DNA of 42,677 nucleotides, taken from contig NZ_JAJQMN010000023.1 in the NCBI RefSeq assembly GCF_028994775.1, positions 1-42,677 on the forward strand. Direction: 5' to 3'. A program made the position numbers and the translations under genes. Position 1 is the stretch's first letter. Each line of letters starts with the position of its first letter. A model generated the notes under the pieces. The model was not told where the DNA came from and did no database searches. It was given only the letters and a program-made list of their open reading frames with translations. Shown piece by piece: positions 8,405 through 17,015 of the stretch. This DNA is from Promicromonospora iranensis. Its GTDB lineage: Bacteria; Actinomycetota; Actinomycetes; Actinomycetales; Cellulomonadaceae.

Positions 8405-8620
8405 TCAGAGCGGCCGCGCGTCCGACTCCAGCAGCACCGGGATCCCGTGGCGGACCGGGTAGGCGAGGGGATGGTCGGGGTCGGTCGAGTGCAGCTCCGG
8501 CTCGCCCCCGGGCCCGACGCCGTCGGTCAGCGTCGCACCGGTCACCGGGCACCGCAGGATCTCGCGGACCCACGGGTCGAGCGTCTCGGTCCTGCCCGTG
8601 CTGGTCTTGTCTGTGCTCAC
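8405..8620 (-). CDS. Trm112-like small protein
   Basis: 71 residues from GTG 8620. The sequence LDPWVREILRCPVTGATL and the C-terminal YPVRHGIPVLLESDARPL match the bacterial Trm112/YcaR (DUF343-type) family. Only one Cys (Cys24) remains, so a four-Cys zinc site as in archaeal and eukaryotic Trm112 cannot form. Eukaryotic Trm112 activates methyltransferases; the role of the bacterial protein is unclear. The start overlaps the manB stop by four bases (GTGA), a coupled arrangement, and this Trm112-after-manB order is common in actinobacteria. Confidence 0.8.
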   Translation of the reverse strand: MSTDKTSTGRTETLDPWVREILRCPVTGATLTDGVGPGGEPELHSTDPDHPLAYPVRHGIPVLLESDARPL

Positions 8621-10080
8621 GATGCCTCTTCTTCCTCGGTCGGGACGGCCGGCTCGCGCACGAGCGACAGGACGTCGTCGCGCACCTTCTCCATGATGTC
8701 CTGGTCCGCGGCCTCGACGTTCAGCCGTAGCAACGGCTCGGTGTTGGACGCACGCAGGTTGAACCACCACTGGGGGTGGGACTCCCAGTGCGAGACCGTC
8801 ACACCGTCCAGGGTGTCCACGACGACCTCCGGGTACGCGGCCCGGTAGGCGTGCAGCACCCGCTCGGTCGCGGCGGCGGCGTCCGCGACCGTGGAGTTGA
8901 TCTCCCCGGAACCCGAGTACGGCTCGAACATCTCCGCCAGCTCCGACATCGTGCGGTCCTGCGAGCTCAACGCCGCCAGGACGTGCAGCGCGGCCAGCAT
9001 CCCGGTATCCGCGAACCAGAAGTCCCGGAAGTAGTAGTGCGCGCTGTGCTCCCCACCGAACACCGCACCATGCTGCGCCATCTGCGCCTTGATGAACGAG
9101 TGCCCCACCCGGGTCCGCACCACCGACGCACCCGCAGCGGACAACAGGTCCGGCACCGCACGCGACGTGATCAGGTTGTGGATCACCGTCGGAGCACGAC
9201 CCGCGGCCAGTTCCTTGGTCACCTCCGCCAACCCCACCAGTGCCGTCACGGCCGACGGCGAGACCGCACCACCACGCTCGTCCACCACGAAGCACCGGTC
9301 CGCGTCCCCGTCGAACGCGAGACCCAGGTCGGCCTCGTTCGCCACCACGGCCGCCTGCAGATCGATCAGGTTGGCCGGCTCCAACGGGTTCGCCTCATGG
9401 TTCGGGAACGAACCGTCCAGCTCGAAGTACAGCGGCACCAGCTCCAGCGGCAGGCCGGGCAGGCCCGCCGCGTCCCCCAGGACCGCCGGGACCGTCAGAC
9501 CGGCCATACCGTTGCCCGCATCCACGACCACCTTCAGCGGCCGAGCCCCGGAGAGGTCCACCAGCGACCGCAGGAAGCCCGCGTAGTCCGCGAGCAGGTC
9601 CCGCTCGACGACCTGGCCGGCGTCACCCGCCGGGTCCGGGATCCCGTGCTCGAGGTAGCCCTGCGCCAGCTCGCGGACCTGCGCCAGGCCGGTCTCCTGC
9701 CCCACCGGACGCGCACCCGACCGGCACAGCTTGATCCCGTTGTACTCCGCCGGGTTGTGACTCGCGGTGAACATCGCCCCCGGCAGATCCATCTGCCCCG
9801 ACGCGAAGTACAGGCCGTCGGTCGAGCACAACCCGATCAGCGTCACATCCACCCCCGCCGCGGTCAGACCCTCCGCGAACGCGTCCACCAGCTCAGGACC
9901 CGATTCCCGCATGTCCCGGCCGACCACGACGCCGGGCCGGGCATCAGCACCCGCGTCCGGCAGCACCACCGCCGCGGCGAAGGCCGCCCCGATCGCACGT
10001 GCCACCTCCCGCGAGAGCTCCGTGGGCACCAGTCCCCGTACGTCGTATGCCTTGATGATTCTGCTGAGGTCGAGAGCCAC
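8617..10080 (-). CDS. manB: Phosphomannomutase/phosphoglucomutase
   Basis: 487 residues from GTG 10080. This is an alpha-D-phosphohexomutase: KAYDVRG at the N-terminus, the phosphoserine loop TASHNP (Ser107), the magnesium loop DGDADR (257-262), the sugar-binding GGEHSAH near 350, and a C-terminal phosphate-binding RASNTEPLLR. It interconverts mannose-6-phosphate and mannose-1-phosphate (often also the glucose phosphates), feeding GDP-mannose synthesis. It is divergent from manA, which makes mannose-6-phosphate. The start is fixed by TACGCT ending 6 nt upstream, and by the conserved IIKAYDVRG beginning near residue 8. An upstream ATG at 10152 would add a Gly/Pro/Arg-rich stretch that does not look coding. 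Confidence 0.93.
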   Translation of the reverse strand: MALDLSRIIKAYDVRGLVPTELSREVARAIGAAFAAAVVLPDAGADARPGVVVGRDMRESGPELVDAFAEGLTAAGVDVTLIGLCSTDGLYFASGQMDLPGAMFTASHNPAEYNGIKLCRSGARPVGQETGLAQVRELAQGYLEHGIPDPAGDAGQVVERDLLADYAGFLRSLVDLSGARPLKVVVDAGNGMAGLTVPAVLGDAAGLPGLPLELVPLYFELDGSFPNHEANPLEPANLIDLQAAVVANEADLGLAFDGDADRCFVVDERGGAVSPSAVTALVGLAEVTKELAAGRAPTVIHNLITSRAVPDLLSAAGASVVRTRVGHSFIKAQMAQHGAVFGGEHSAHYYFRDFWFADTGMLAALHVLAALSSQDRTMSELAEMFEPYSGSGEINSTVADAAAATERVLHAYRAAYPEVVVDTLDGVTVSHWESHPQWWFNLRASNTEPLLRLNVEAADQDIMEKVRDDVLSLVREPAVPTEEEEAS

Positions 10081-10086
10081 GTCGCC

Positions 10087-10092
10087 AGCGTA
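10087..10092 (-). promoter_or_regulatory. -10 box (TACGCT) of leaderless manB
   Basis: TACGCT on the minus strand ends 6 nt before GTG 10080; no ribosome site is visible. It is one half of a divergent leaderless pair with manA. Confidence 0.5.
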
Positions 10093-10210
10093 CGCGGATC
10101 GGCGGCCCGGGAGGTCGAGTGGCGGGCCCGGGTCTCGTCCGGGCCCCCGCACTTCACCCCTCCCTCCTGCTCCGACAAACTGCTCTCACATCTCCTGACC
10201 AGTGGCGGGC

Positions 10211-10216
10211 TATTCT
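10211..10216 (+). promoter_or_regulatory. -10 box (TATTCT) of leaderless manA
   Basis: TATTCT ends 6 nt before GTG 10223. This decides between GTG 10223 and the in-frame GTG at 10202, which would lie upstream of the promoter. Confidence 0.5.
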
Positions 10217-10222
10217 GGCGCG

Positions 10223-11461
<1,239 letters not shown>

Positions 11462-11477
11462 CCGCCTCACCCCCACC

Positions 11478-11541
11478 CGTTGAGTGCTGGGTATTTGTGC
11501 ACTCGAACCGTTTCGAGAGCGCAAATACCCAGCACTCAACG
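11478..11541. terminator. 64-nt nested hairpin between manA and the DUF3499 gene
   Basis: Bases 11478-11500 pair with 11519-11541 at 22 of 23 positions, the exception being a G-U wobble in RNA; an inner stem (ctcgaa/ttcgag) closes a 4-nt loop. It lies between two convergent genes and likely ends both transcripts, though it lacks a U-run. The stem is notably AT-containing for this genome. Confidence 0.75.
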
Positions 11542-11554
11542 AGTTGGGCGGGCG

Positions 11555-11917
11555 TCAGGCCGAGGAGTCGTCGTCGGCGCGCAGGACACGGAGGTGTCCA
11601 CGGCGCGCGGTCTCCGTGACCGTCGGCGGCTCGGCCGGCCGGCGCACCTTTCCCGCCTCGCGCACGGCGTCGGCGAGGGCGGACAGGTCGTCAGGGCTGG
11701 GCCCGGCGTCCTCGAACTCGGGCATCAGGCGGACCACCTCCCACCCGCGCGGCGCGGTCAGCCGCTCAGCGTGCTCCGCGCACAGGTCGTAGCTGTGGGG
11801 CTCGGCCAGGTGCGCAAGCGGACCCAGTACCGCTGTCGAGTCCGCGTACACATACGTGAGCGTCGCTACGGCCGCGTTGGTACAGGCCGAGCGCGAACAC
11901 TGTCTCACCGATCTCAC
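11555..11917 (-). CDS. DUF3499 family protein (Rv3258c-like)
   Basis: 120 residues from GTG 11917. It matches the actinobacterial DUF3499 family: N-terminal CSRSACTNAAVATLTYVYADSTAVLGPLA, then SYDLCAEHAERLTAPRGWEVVRL. Cys7, Cys12, Cys46 and His49 are arranged like a small zinc-binding site, which is an inference. The acidic C-terminal tail looks disordered. Function is unknown, but in many actinobacteria the gene sits beside manB and is divergent from the zincin-like gene; here that partner is 8.4 kb away. TAGTCT ending 6 nt upstream supports the GTG start. Confidence 0.88.
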   Translation of the reverse strand: MRSVRQCSRSACTNAAVATLTYVYADSTAVLGPLAHLAEPHSYDLCAEHAERLTAPRGWEVVRLMPEFEDAGPSPDDLSALADAVREAGKVRRPAEPPTVTETARRGHLRVLRADDDSSA

Positions 11918-11923
11918 GCGCCG

Positions 11924-11929
11924 AGACTA
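11924..11929 (-). promoter_or_regulatory. -10 box (TAGTCT) of the leaderless DUF3499 gene
   Basis: TAGTCT on the minus strand ends 6 nt before GTG 11917; no Shine-Dalgarno sequence is seen. It lies in the 51-nt gap after the end of the flippase-like gene on the same strand. Confidence 0.45.
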
Positions 11930-11968
11930 CGCCCTGACCGGGCACAACGCGGCGAACACGCCGGGTGG

Positions 11969-13006
11969 TCACGGGCGTAACGGCGGGGGTTCGACGCCGG
12001 CGCTCCGCGCGCCGCGGGCCAGGAACAGCCCGGCACCCGCGAACGCCAGGTCGATCACGGTCAGGACGACCCTGCTGACGAGCACCGCGAGCGCCGCCGC
12101 GGGAGCCGGCAGCGCGCCCGCGAGGACCGCGGCGAGCACCAGCTCCCGCACTCCCGCGCCGGCGGGCGCGACGACGAACAGGAACCCGGCAGTCCAGGCG
12201 AGAGCCCAGCCACCGGCGGCGAGGGCGAAGGTCCGCAGGGTGGGTGGCAGGCCCAGCCCGGTGCAGAGCACCCAGAGCTGCAGCCCGGCGACGAGCCATC
12301 CGGCCACCGACCAGCAGACCGCGCGGCCCAGGCCGCCCCAGGTCATCGGGTGCTCGAGCGCACCGCGCCCGGTGCGGCGGAGGACCGACCCGATCATCCG
12401 GTTGAGCACGGGCGGCACGAGCACCACCACGACCACGGGCGCCGCCCACACCACCCAGGACCACCTACCCAGCGCACCGCCGGACACGAACGGCAGCGCC
12501 ACCGCGCCCACGGCCGCGCCCGACGCCACCGACACGGCGACGGCCACCAGCATCGACGCCGCCGATCGGCCGCGCGGCACGCGGTGCCCCGCTCCGACCT
12601 CCGCGGCGGCCACGACGTTCCACACGCCGCCCGGTACGTACTTGCCGAGCTGGCTGATGCCGAACACCGCGACGGCGCTCCGCAACGACAGGGGCGAGCC
12701 CAGGTCCGCGAGGACCGCGCGCCAGGCCAGCAGCGTGCACCACACGTACAGGGCGCCGAGGACCACGACCAGGGCCATCTCGGTCCCGGACAAGTCCCGC
12801 GCCGCACGGGCCAAGGGCTCCCGGTTGCCCAGCACGTACCAGACCGCCAGGCCCAGGGCGACGGTCAGGAAGCCCCACCGCACCCACGGCGAGCGCAGGA
12901 CGGCGAGCGCGCCCCGGACCGCCGGGCGGACGACTCCCCGGACGCCCGAACGGCCGGCCGGGCGGCCCACGGGCGCCGGTGTCGTGCCCGCGCGGCTCTC
13001 CGTCAC
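11969..13006 (-). CDS. Lysylphosphatidylglycerol synthetase TM-region / UPF0104 flippase-like membrane protein
   Basis: 345 residues from GTG 13006, with about eight membrane helices. Family hallmarks are the early AVFGISQLGKYVPGGVWNVVAAAEVG segment and the late AGGWALAWTAGFLFVVAPAGAGVRELVLA segment, as in the membrane half of MprF and in stand-alone AglD/UPF0104 proteins. There is no lysyl-transferase domain, so it is the stand-alone form, often found beside polyprenyl-phosphate glycosyltransferases and suggested to flip or bind lipid-linked sugars. The start overlaps the upstream GT-B stop by four bases (GTGA), linking its translation to the two preceding glycosyltransferases. The transport role is inferred. 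Confidence 0.82.
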   Translation of the reverse strand: MTESRAGTTPAPVGRPAGRSGVRGVVRPAVRGALAVLRSPWVRWGFLTVALGLAVWYVLGNREPLARAARDLSGTEMALVVVLGALYVWCTLLAWRAVLADLGSPLSLRSAVAVFGISQLGKYVPGGVWNVVAAAEVGAGHRVPRGRSAASMLVAVAVSVASGAAVGAVALPFVSGGALGRWSWVVWAAPVVVVVLVPPVLNRMIGSVLRRTGRGALEHPMTWGGLGRAVCWSVAGWLVAGLQLWVLCTGLGLPPTLRTFALAAGGWALAWTAGFLFVVAPAGAGVRELVLAAVLAGALPAPAAALAVLVSRVVLTVIDLAFAGAGLFLARGARSAGVEPPPLRP

Positions 13007-14103
13007 AGTGCACCCCGGCGGTGCAGCTCGGCGACCAGCGGCTCGGTGACGGCCTGCGGCCGGATCCGGTCCCGTCCCTGCGCGGCGCGCACCCGGGCGG
13101 CGGCCAGGGCCGCGGGTGCGCAGAGCCCGACGAGCGCGTCCGCCAGCGCCCGGGGGTCGGCCGCCGGGACCAGCTCGACGTTCTCCCCCACCGCCCGCCG
13201 CTGCGGTGGTGTGTCCGACGTGACCACCACGCAGCCCGCCGCGAGCCCTTGGTACACCTTGTTGGGCACGACCCGCAGGCCCTTCGGGGTGTCGCTGAAG
13301 ATACCGAGGCAGACCTGGTGGTCCGCGACGAGACCGGGCAGCAGGTCGGGCTCCACCCAGTCGTGCCAGGTGACCCCCGGTGTCCCCGCGAGGATCTCGC
13401 GTACCCGGGGTAGCTCCTGGCCTGTGCCGACCATCGTCACGCGCAGCGCGGCGCCCGCGGCGACGGCGTCCCGCACCGCCTCGGCGATGACCGGCGCGCC
13501 CTGGAGCGGGGTGTACAGCCCGAAGAAGACGACGGACAGCGTGGGAGCCTCGCGGGTCTCGGCCGACGGGGAGCTTGTCGCGCGCCAGGCGTCCGGCGCG
13601 CCGACCAGCACGACCACGCCCTTGTCCGGCTCGGGGAGCATCTGGCGGTGCTCCTCGGTGTCGGTCACGACCAGGTCGGCGCACGCGACGGCCAGCCGGT
13701 CCAGCCCGCTCAGCAACCGCACCCGCAGGCCGGCGGCCCCACGGTCGGTGGCGGTGTCCCCGGCGAAGACGAGATGGTCGAGCACGACGACCGAGCGCGG
13801 GTACAGCAACCGCGCGAGGATCACGTCGAAGTGCCCCAGGTAGCCGACGAGCACGGCACCCGGGCGGCCTTCCGCCCGCCGCTGCCGCACGGCGTCGCCG
13901 ACCAGGCCCGCCCAGCACCGCAGCAGACGGAGCAGGAGGGCGGGCAGGCGCCAGGGCTGCTGGAGCAGACGCACCCGCTCGGCGGTGGAGAAGCCGAGGG
14001 GCCGGTTCAGCTCGGTGACCTTCACGCCGTGGGCACGCAGCCCGGCGATCAGGACGGCGATGCGGGGGTGGCGTGCCGCGTCGTAGGTTCCGAGAGCGAT
14101 CAC
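13003..14103 (-). CDS. GT-B family glycosyltransferase (group 1)
   Basis: 366 residues from GTG 14103, which shares one base with the upstream TAG. It starts with ALGTYDAARHPRIAVLIAGLRAHG, typical of N-terminal GT-B domains in lipid-linked glycan clusters. The C-terminal donor domain has VVFFGLYTPLQGAPVIAEAV, VTMVGTGQELPRV, WHDWVEPDLLPGL and PNKVYQGLAAGCVVVTSDTP, the last corresponding to the usual E-x7-E region of GT4-like enzymes. A hydrophobic stretch near residues 50-75 may bind the membrane. It probably adds a sugar from a nucleotide donor to a lipid-linked acceptor on the cytoplasmic side. The donor sugar cannot be inferred. Confidence 0.85.
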   Translation of the reverse strand: MIALGTYDAARHPRIAVLIAGLRAHGVKVTELNRPLGFSTAERVRLLQQPWRLPALLLRLLRCWAGLVGDAVRQRRAEGRPGAVLVGYLGHFDVILARLLYPRSVVVLDHLVFAGDTATDRGAAGLRVRLLSGLDRLAVACADLVVTDTEEHRQMLPEPDKGVVVLVGAPDAWRATSSPSAETREAPTLSVVFFGLYTPLQGAPVIAEAVRDAVAAGAALRVTMVGTGQELPRVREILAGTPGVTWHDWVEPDLLPGLVADHQVCLGIFSDTPKGLRVVPNKVYQGLAAGCVVVTSDTPPQRRAVGENVELVPAADPRALADALVGLCAPAALAAARVRAAQGRDRIRPQAVTEPLVAELHRRGAL

Positions 14104-15179
14104 TACACGGCCGCCGGGAGGTCGGCGGAGCCCGTCGACCGGCCCTGGCCGAGCGGCCCGGCCCGATCGACCGGGCCCGGCTCGTTCCCGCCCGACGATC
14201 TCCGGTTCTCCGTGGCCGCGGATCCGGCCGGCGCCGCCGTCGTGCCGTACTGGACGTCTTTGAGGCGCTCCAGCGTCTCCTCGAGCAGCACCCGGTTGGT
14301 GCGCTGAAGGTCGGCGAGGACGAGCAGGGCGAAGCTGAGCAGGGCGCCCACGAGGGAGGTCGCGCCGAGCACGATGGACTGGAGGTGCTGCCCGCCCGTC
14401 CCGGTGGCGAGGAGCACCGCGTACCTGCCGAACGGGATCGCGGCACCGAGCGTGAAGGCCAGGCCGAGCGTGATGAACACGGCGTGCGGCTTGTACATCA
14501 CGTAGGACCGGCTGATCGCCTGGCCCGACTTGATGATGTGCTGCCCCATGCTCGTGAAGAGCCGCGACTCCCGGGTCTTCGGGTTGGTCGTGACGGGCAG
14601 GCTCTGGATCCGCAGGCGCTTGTGGCCGGCCTGGATGATCGTCTCCATGCAATAGCTGAACTGCGTGACGACGTTGAGCCGCATCAACGCCCCGCGTGAA
14701 TACGCACGAAAGCCGCTCGCGGCGTCGGGCAGATCTGTACCCGCGGCAAAGTTGACGACATTGCTGCCTATCTTCTGCAGCGCCTTCTTCAGCGGGGAGA
14801 AATGCTCGATGGTGCCGGTCTGCCGGTCGGCGATCACAATGTCGGCGTCGCCCAGCACCACGGGCATCACGAGGTCGCCGATCCGTTCCTGCGGGTACTG
14901 GTTGTCGCCGTCGGTGTTCACCACGATGTCCGCGCCGTGCCGGAGCGCGTAGTCGACGCCGTCGCGGAACGACCTGGCCAGCCCCATGTTGCGGGTGTGG
15001 TGGACGAAGTGCCGCACCCCGAGGCGGCGCGCCACCTCGACCGTGCCGTCCGTGGACCCGTCGTCGACGACCAGGATCTCTATCTCGTCGATACCCGGAA
15101 TACTGCGGGGAATCGTGGCAAGCACCAGAGGAAGGGTTTCTTCCTCGTTCAAGCAGGGGATCTGCACGAACAGCTTCAT
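14103..15179 (-). CDS. Membrane-anchored GT2, polyprenyl-phosphate glycosyltransferase-like
   Basis: 358 residues from ATG 15179; the fold starts at residue 2 (KLFVQIPCLNEEETL), so an upstream ATG at 15212 is not needed. Motifs: EILVVDDGSTDGT, NMGLARSFRDGVDYALRHGADIVVNTDGDNQYP (metal site DGD), and DLPDAASGFRAYSR. Two C-terminal helices lie near residues 230-255 and 265-290, followed by a Gly/Pro/Ser-rich tail. This architecture is that of DPM1/GtrB-like enzymes, which move a sugar from a nucleotide donor to polyprenyl phosphate for use by GT-C enzymes. The three GT-C proteins that follow and the flippase-like gene fit such a pathway. The first gene of its operon; no clear ribosome site or leaderless box was found. 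Confidence 0.88.
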   Translation of the reverse strand: MKLFVQIPCLNEEETLPLVLATIPRSIPGIDEIEILVVDDGSTDGTVEVARRLGVRHFVHHTRNMGLARSFRDGVDYALRHGADIVVNTDGDNQYPQERIGDLVMPVVLGDADIVIADRQTGTIEHFSPLKKALQKIGSNVVNFAAGTDLPDAASGFRAYSRGALMRLNVVTQFSYCMETIIQAGHKRLRIQSLPVTTNPKTRESRLFTSMGQHIIKSGQAISRSYVMYKPHAVFITLGLAFTLGAAIPFGRYAVLLATGTGGQHLQSIVLGATSLVGALLSFALLVLADLQRTNRVLLEETLERLKDVQYGTTAAPAGSAATENRRSSGGNEPGPVDRAGPLGQGRSTGSADLPAAV

Positions 15180-15232
15180 GGCCCTGTGCTTTCGGTAGCA
15201 GGCTTTCGGCACGCAGTTGCGGTCAGGGGATG

Positions 15233-15256
15233 CGGCAAGCGGTTACGGCAAGCGGT
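15233..15256. repeat. 11-bp direct repeat in the divergent promoter region
   Basis: cggcaagcggt occurs at 15233-15243 and 15246-15256, a 13-nt period, in the 204-nt gap between the GT2 gene (minus, start 15179) and the first GT-C gene (plus, start 15384). A 13-nt palindrome (gtggcgtcgccac, 15258-15270) follows. Either may bind a regulator; this is not shown. Confidence 0.6.
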
Positions 15257-15371
15257 AGTGGCGTCGCCACCGTAAGCACGAAAGGTGGCCGAGACATGAA
15301 CATCGCGTGCCATGTAGCGACTGTTATCCGGCCGTTATCGCCGGTGCCCGGATCGTCCAGTTCGGCGTGGA

Positions 15372-15377
15372 TACCCT
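15372..15377 (+). promoter_or_regulatory. -10 box (TACCCT) of the leaderless GT-C gene
   Basis: TACCCT ends 6 nt before GTG 15384. No Shine-Dalgarno sequence precedes the start. Confidence 0.45.
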
Positions 15378-15383
15378 GCTCGC

Positions 15384-17015
15384 GTGACCCGACCTCGCGC
15401 GGTTCCGGTCGTCGTGTGGCTGATCGTGCTCCTGCACCTGGCGGTGATGCTCGGCCAGACCGCCGTCTTCCCCCATCTCCGTTCGCCCGACGAACGCCAG
15501 CACGTGGACCTCGTCCTCCAGGTGCGGCAGGGCGACGCCTGGCCGTGGCCCGGCCCCGGCACCACCTACGTGACACAGGGCGTGACGGCGGGCGGCTTCG
15601 TCGAGGCCGACAGCCTCGACGGGCCGCTGCACCTTGCCGACCGGGACGACGTGCCGCCGCGCGGCGAGCGGCCCTCGTACCTGGACGCCGGCGGCACCGC
15701 GACGCTGACGGCCGAGGCGCCCGACGGCAGCGTCGCGCCGGTGTTCAACCAGCTGGTGCAGCACCCGCCGCTGTACTACCTGCTCGGGGCGGGCGTCGTG
15801 AGCCTGGTGCCCGACTGGCAGGACGCGCCGCTGGACCAGGTGTGGCTGCTCCTGCGCTGGTGGAACGCGCTGCTCGCCCTGCCGCTGCCCCTGCTGCTGT
15901 TCGCCGCCGCACGGCGCCTGCGGCTCCCCGAACCGCTCCCGGTCGCCGCCGCGCTGGTCCCGCTCGCGATCCCCGAGCTGACGCACCTGGAGTCGGCGGT
16001 CAACAACGACAACCTCCTCGTGATCCTCGGGGCGTGCGCCACGCTGCTGGTGATCCGGGTCCTCACCGGCGACCTGAGCCGCCGCACGGCCGCCCTGCTG
16101 GGGCTCGTCACGATGCTCGCCCTGCTGACCAAGGGCTTCGCGCTGATGTTCCCCCCGTGGATCCTGCTGGCCTACGCCGTCGTCGCCTACCGGCACCGCG
16201 ACCGCCTCCGGACCGCGGTGGTGGCGCTGCTGGTGGCCGCCACCCTCACCCTTCCCGGCATCGCCTGGTGGGTGCGCAACGTCGTGGTGCACGGCATGCT
16301 CCAGCCGCACGGCACACACGCCACGCCCCCTGACCTCACCCCCGTCCACGGCTGGGCCGACGGCGGTCTCGCCTGGCTCGGTCGGTTCACGGAACGCATG
16401 GTCACGCTCTTCTTCGTGCAGGACCACGCCGCCACCCGTGAGCACGACGCCTCGTGGTGGATGGCCCGCGTGGCGCTCGTCGTGGTCCTGGCCGGCCTGG
16501 TCACCGCACTGGTGCGCCGACCGGTGCCCCGGCTCGACGCGCTCGTGCTGCTGTTCCCGGTGCCCGCCCTCGCCGGGATCGTCGCCCGCGGCTCGTGGGA
16601 GCAGTTCGCGGCGTTCCACGACCTCGGCGCCGCGCAGCAGGGCCGGTACCTGTACACCGGCCTGGTGGGGCTGATGGTCGTCGCGCTCGCCGGCGCGGCG
16701 GTGCTGCGCCCCGGACGGCGCCGCGTGGTGCCGGCGGCCCTGCTGGTGCTCGCCTGCGGCATGCACCTGGCGTACCAGCATGACGTCTGGCGCCTGTACT
16801 GGATGCCGTACGACGCCGGGCCGGGTGCGTTCGCCGACGCCCTGGCCGCCGTCGGCCACTGGTACGCGTTCCCGAGCGCCGTGCCGGTCGCGGTGCTGGT
16901 CGCAGGTGTGGCGCTCGCCGCAGCCGTCGCGCTCTCGCTCACGCGGAGCGCTGTCGGCGAACGGCGGCCCGGGCGCTCCGCCAGCGCCGACGCCGAACCG
17001 CTGGCCGCCGCATGA
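15384..17015 (+). CDS. GT-C type membrane glycosyltransferase, DUF2142-like (first of three)
   Basis: 543 residues with about eleven membrane helices. Helix 1 (residues 9-29) is followed by an extracytoplasmic loop with SPDERQHVD (Asp36-Glu37), which corresponds to the acidic catalytic motif of GT-C enzymes, and by VQHPPLYYLLGAG (126-132). The large first loop, the NNDNLLVILG segment and ALLTKGFALMFPPWILL are all seen in DUF2142/GT39-like proteins. It is likely to transfer a sugar from a polyprenyl carrier to an acceptor outside the membrane. The start is GTG 15384; the stop overlaps the next gene by four bases (ATGA), so the two are co-translated. The two related proteins that follow share the DE and HPPLYY motifs. 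Confidence 0.8.
   Translation: MTRPRAVPVVVWLIVLLHLAVMLGQTAVFPHLRSPDERQHVDLVLQVRQGDAWPWPGPGTTYVTQGVTAGGFVEADSLDGPLHLADRDDVPPRGERPSYLDAGGTATLTAEAPDGSVAPVFNQLVQHPPLYYLLGAGVVSLVPDWQDAPLDQVWLLLRWWNALLALPLPLLLFAAARRLRLPEPLPVAAALVPLAIPELTHLESAVNNDNLLVILGACATLLVIRVLTGDLSRRTAALLGLVTMLALLTKGFALMFPPWILLAYAVVAYRHRDRLRTAVVALLVAATLTLPGIAWWVRNVVVHGMLQPHGTHATPPDLTPVHGWADGGLAWLGRFTERMVTLFFVQDHAATREHDASWWMARVALVVVLAGLVTALVRRPVPRLDALVLLFPVPALAGIVARGSWEQFAAFHDLGAAQQGRYLYTGLVGLMVVALAGAAVLRPGRRRVVPAALLVLACGMHLAYQHDVWRLYWMPYDAGPGAFADALAAVGHWYAFPSAVPVAVLVAGVALAAAVALSLTRSAVGERRPGRSASADAEPLAAA

Noticed and set aside
8617-8620. Frameshift or fusion between manB and the Trm112-like gene
   Set aside because: The GTGA overlap is a normal coupled stop/start, and both proteins have their usual ends.
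11478-11541. tRNA or structured RNA gene in the manA/DUF3499 gap
   Set aside because: The fold is a single straight hairpin with no cloverleaf, CCA end or T-loop sequence.
13007-14446. N-terminal extension of the flippase-like frame
   Set aside because: It overlaps the GT-B gene in another frame and is Arg/Pro/Ala-rich; GTG 13006 overlaps the GT-B stop as expected for coupled genes.
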